DNA of 9,641 nucleotides. Source: Candidatus Pacearchaeota archaeon (GTDB taxonomy: Archaea > Nanoarchaeota > Nanoarchaeia > Pacearchaeales > GW2011-AR1). Location: contig NZAS01000179.1 of the NCBI GenBank assembly GCA_002686195.1, positions 1 to 9,641 of the forward strand. Reading direction: 5' to 3'. The position numbers were made by a program, and so were the translations under genes. The notes under the pieces were generated by a model. That model saw nothing but the letters and a program-made list of their open reading frames with translations, did no database searches and was not told the DNA's origin. Positions 9,636 to 9,641 of the stretch are shown piece after piece (the first letter of the stretch is position 1; every line of letters starts with the position of its first letter).

Positions 9636-9641
9636 TGAATA
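9628..9641 (+). CDS. Start of a further gene (3' truncated)
   Basis: AAGGAG at 9612-9617 is followed 10 bases later by ATG 9628, opening MVNE and running off the window. It overlaps the sigma-factor stop by 8 bases, the same style of junction seen elsewhere in this run. Nothing can be said of the product. Confidence 0.55.

Noticed and set aside
1..9641. CRISPR arrays, insertion sequences, transposase or integrase genes, attachment sites
   Set aside because: No regularly spaced repeats, no terminal inverted repeats with a transposase, and no recombinase motifs were seen; the repeats present are short and inside or between genes.

Overview
The window looks like part of a large, AT-rich, tailed double-stranded DNA phage genome, probably a T4-like or other large myovirus-type phage. 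The evidence is that all protein genes lie on the + strand and most are tiny, with stop and start codons overlapping or a few bases apart. tRNA genes are inserted between protein genes. There is an ATP-dependent DNA ligase and a sigma-70-family factor of RpoH type. One gap holds an exact copy of the T4-type late-promoter octamer. No structural genes, integrase or replication origin are visible, and the host cannot be deduced.

Layout. Bases 1-260 hold the end of an unknown gene running into tRNA-Ala(TGC), whose acceptor stem is badly mismatched, followed by a sound tRNA-Pro(TGG). Bases 278-1840 are a tight run of small genes. Two stand out: a 63-residue protein of a small beta-barrel type with a second copy at 7128-7436, and a 148-residue GNAT-like protein resembling the C-terminal part of malonyl-CoA decarboxylase. 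tRNA-Gly(TCC) sits at 1846-1921. Next come a four-helix membrane protein of the TMEM229/CmpB type, a three-helix membrane protein, two small soluble proteins and a single-anchor protein.

The DNA ligase (3505-4632) carries a WGR-like N-terminal domain. Downstream of it are a coiled-coil peptide, a zinc-ribbon protein with a likely internal start, and two small proteins of types I associate with plasmids and phages. These are followed by a zinc-dependent deaminase of the cytidine/dCMP family that has an unusual start region. From 6396 to 7436 are a charged helical protein, a two-helix membrane protein and two small barrel-like proteins. Behind the late-promoter-like site lies a membrane di-iron enzyme of the fatty-acid-hydroxylase/sterol-desaturase superfamily (7512-7949). 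After a 117-base gap, three small unknown genes lead to the sigma factor (8784-9635), and a further gene begins at the right edge.

How they may work together (inference). The ligase and deaminase fit phage DNA metabolism, and the tRNAs supplement translation of GCA, CCA and GGA codons. The sigma factor could direct a late gene class, of which the di-iron enzyme may be a member. The membrane proteins and the di-iron enzyme suggest that the phage alters the host envelope or lipids. No single described defence or mobile system is evident.
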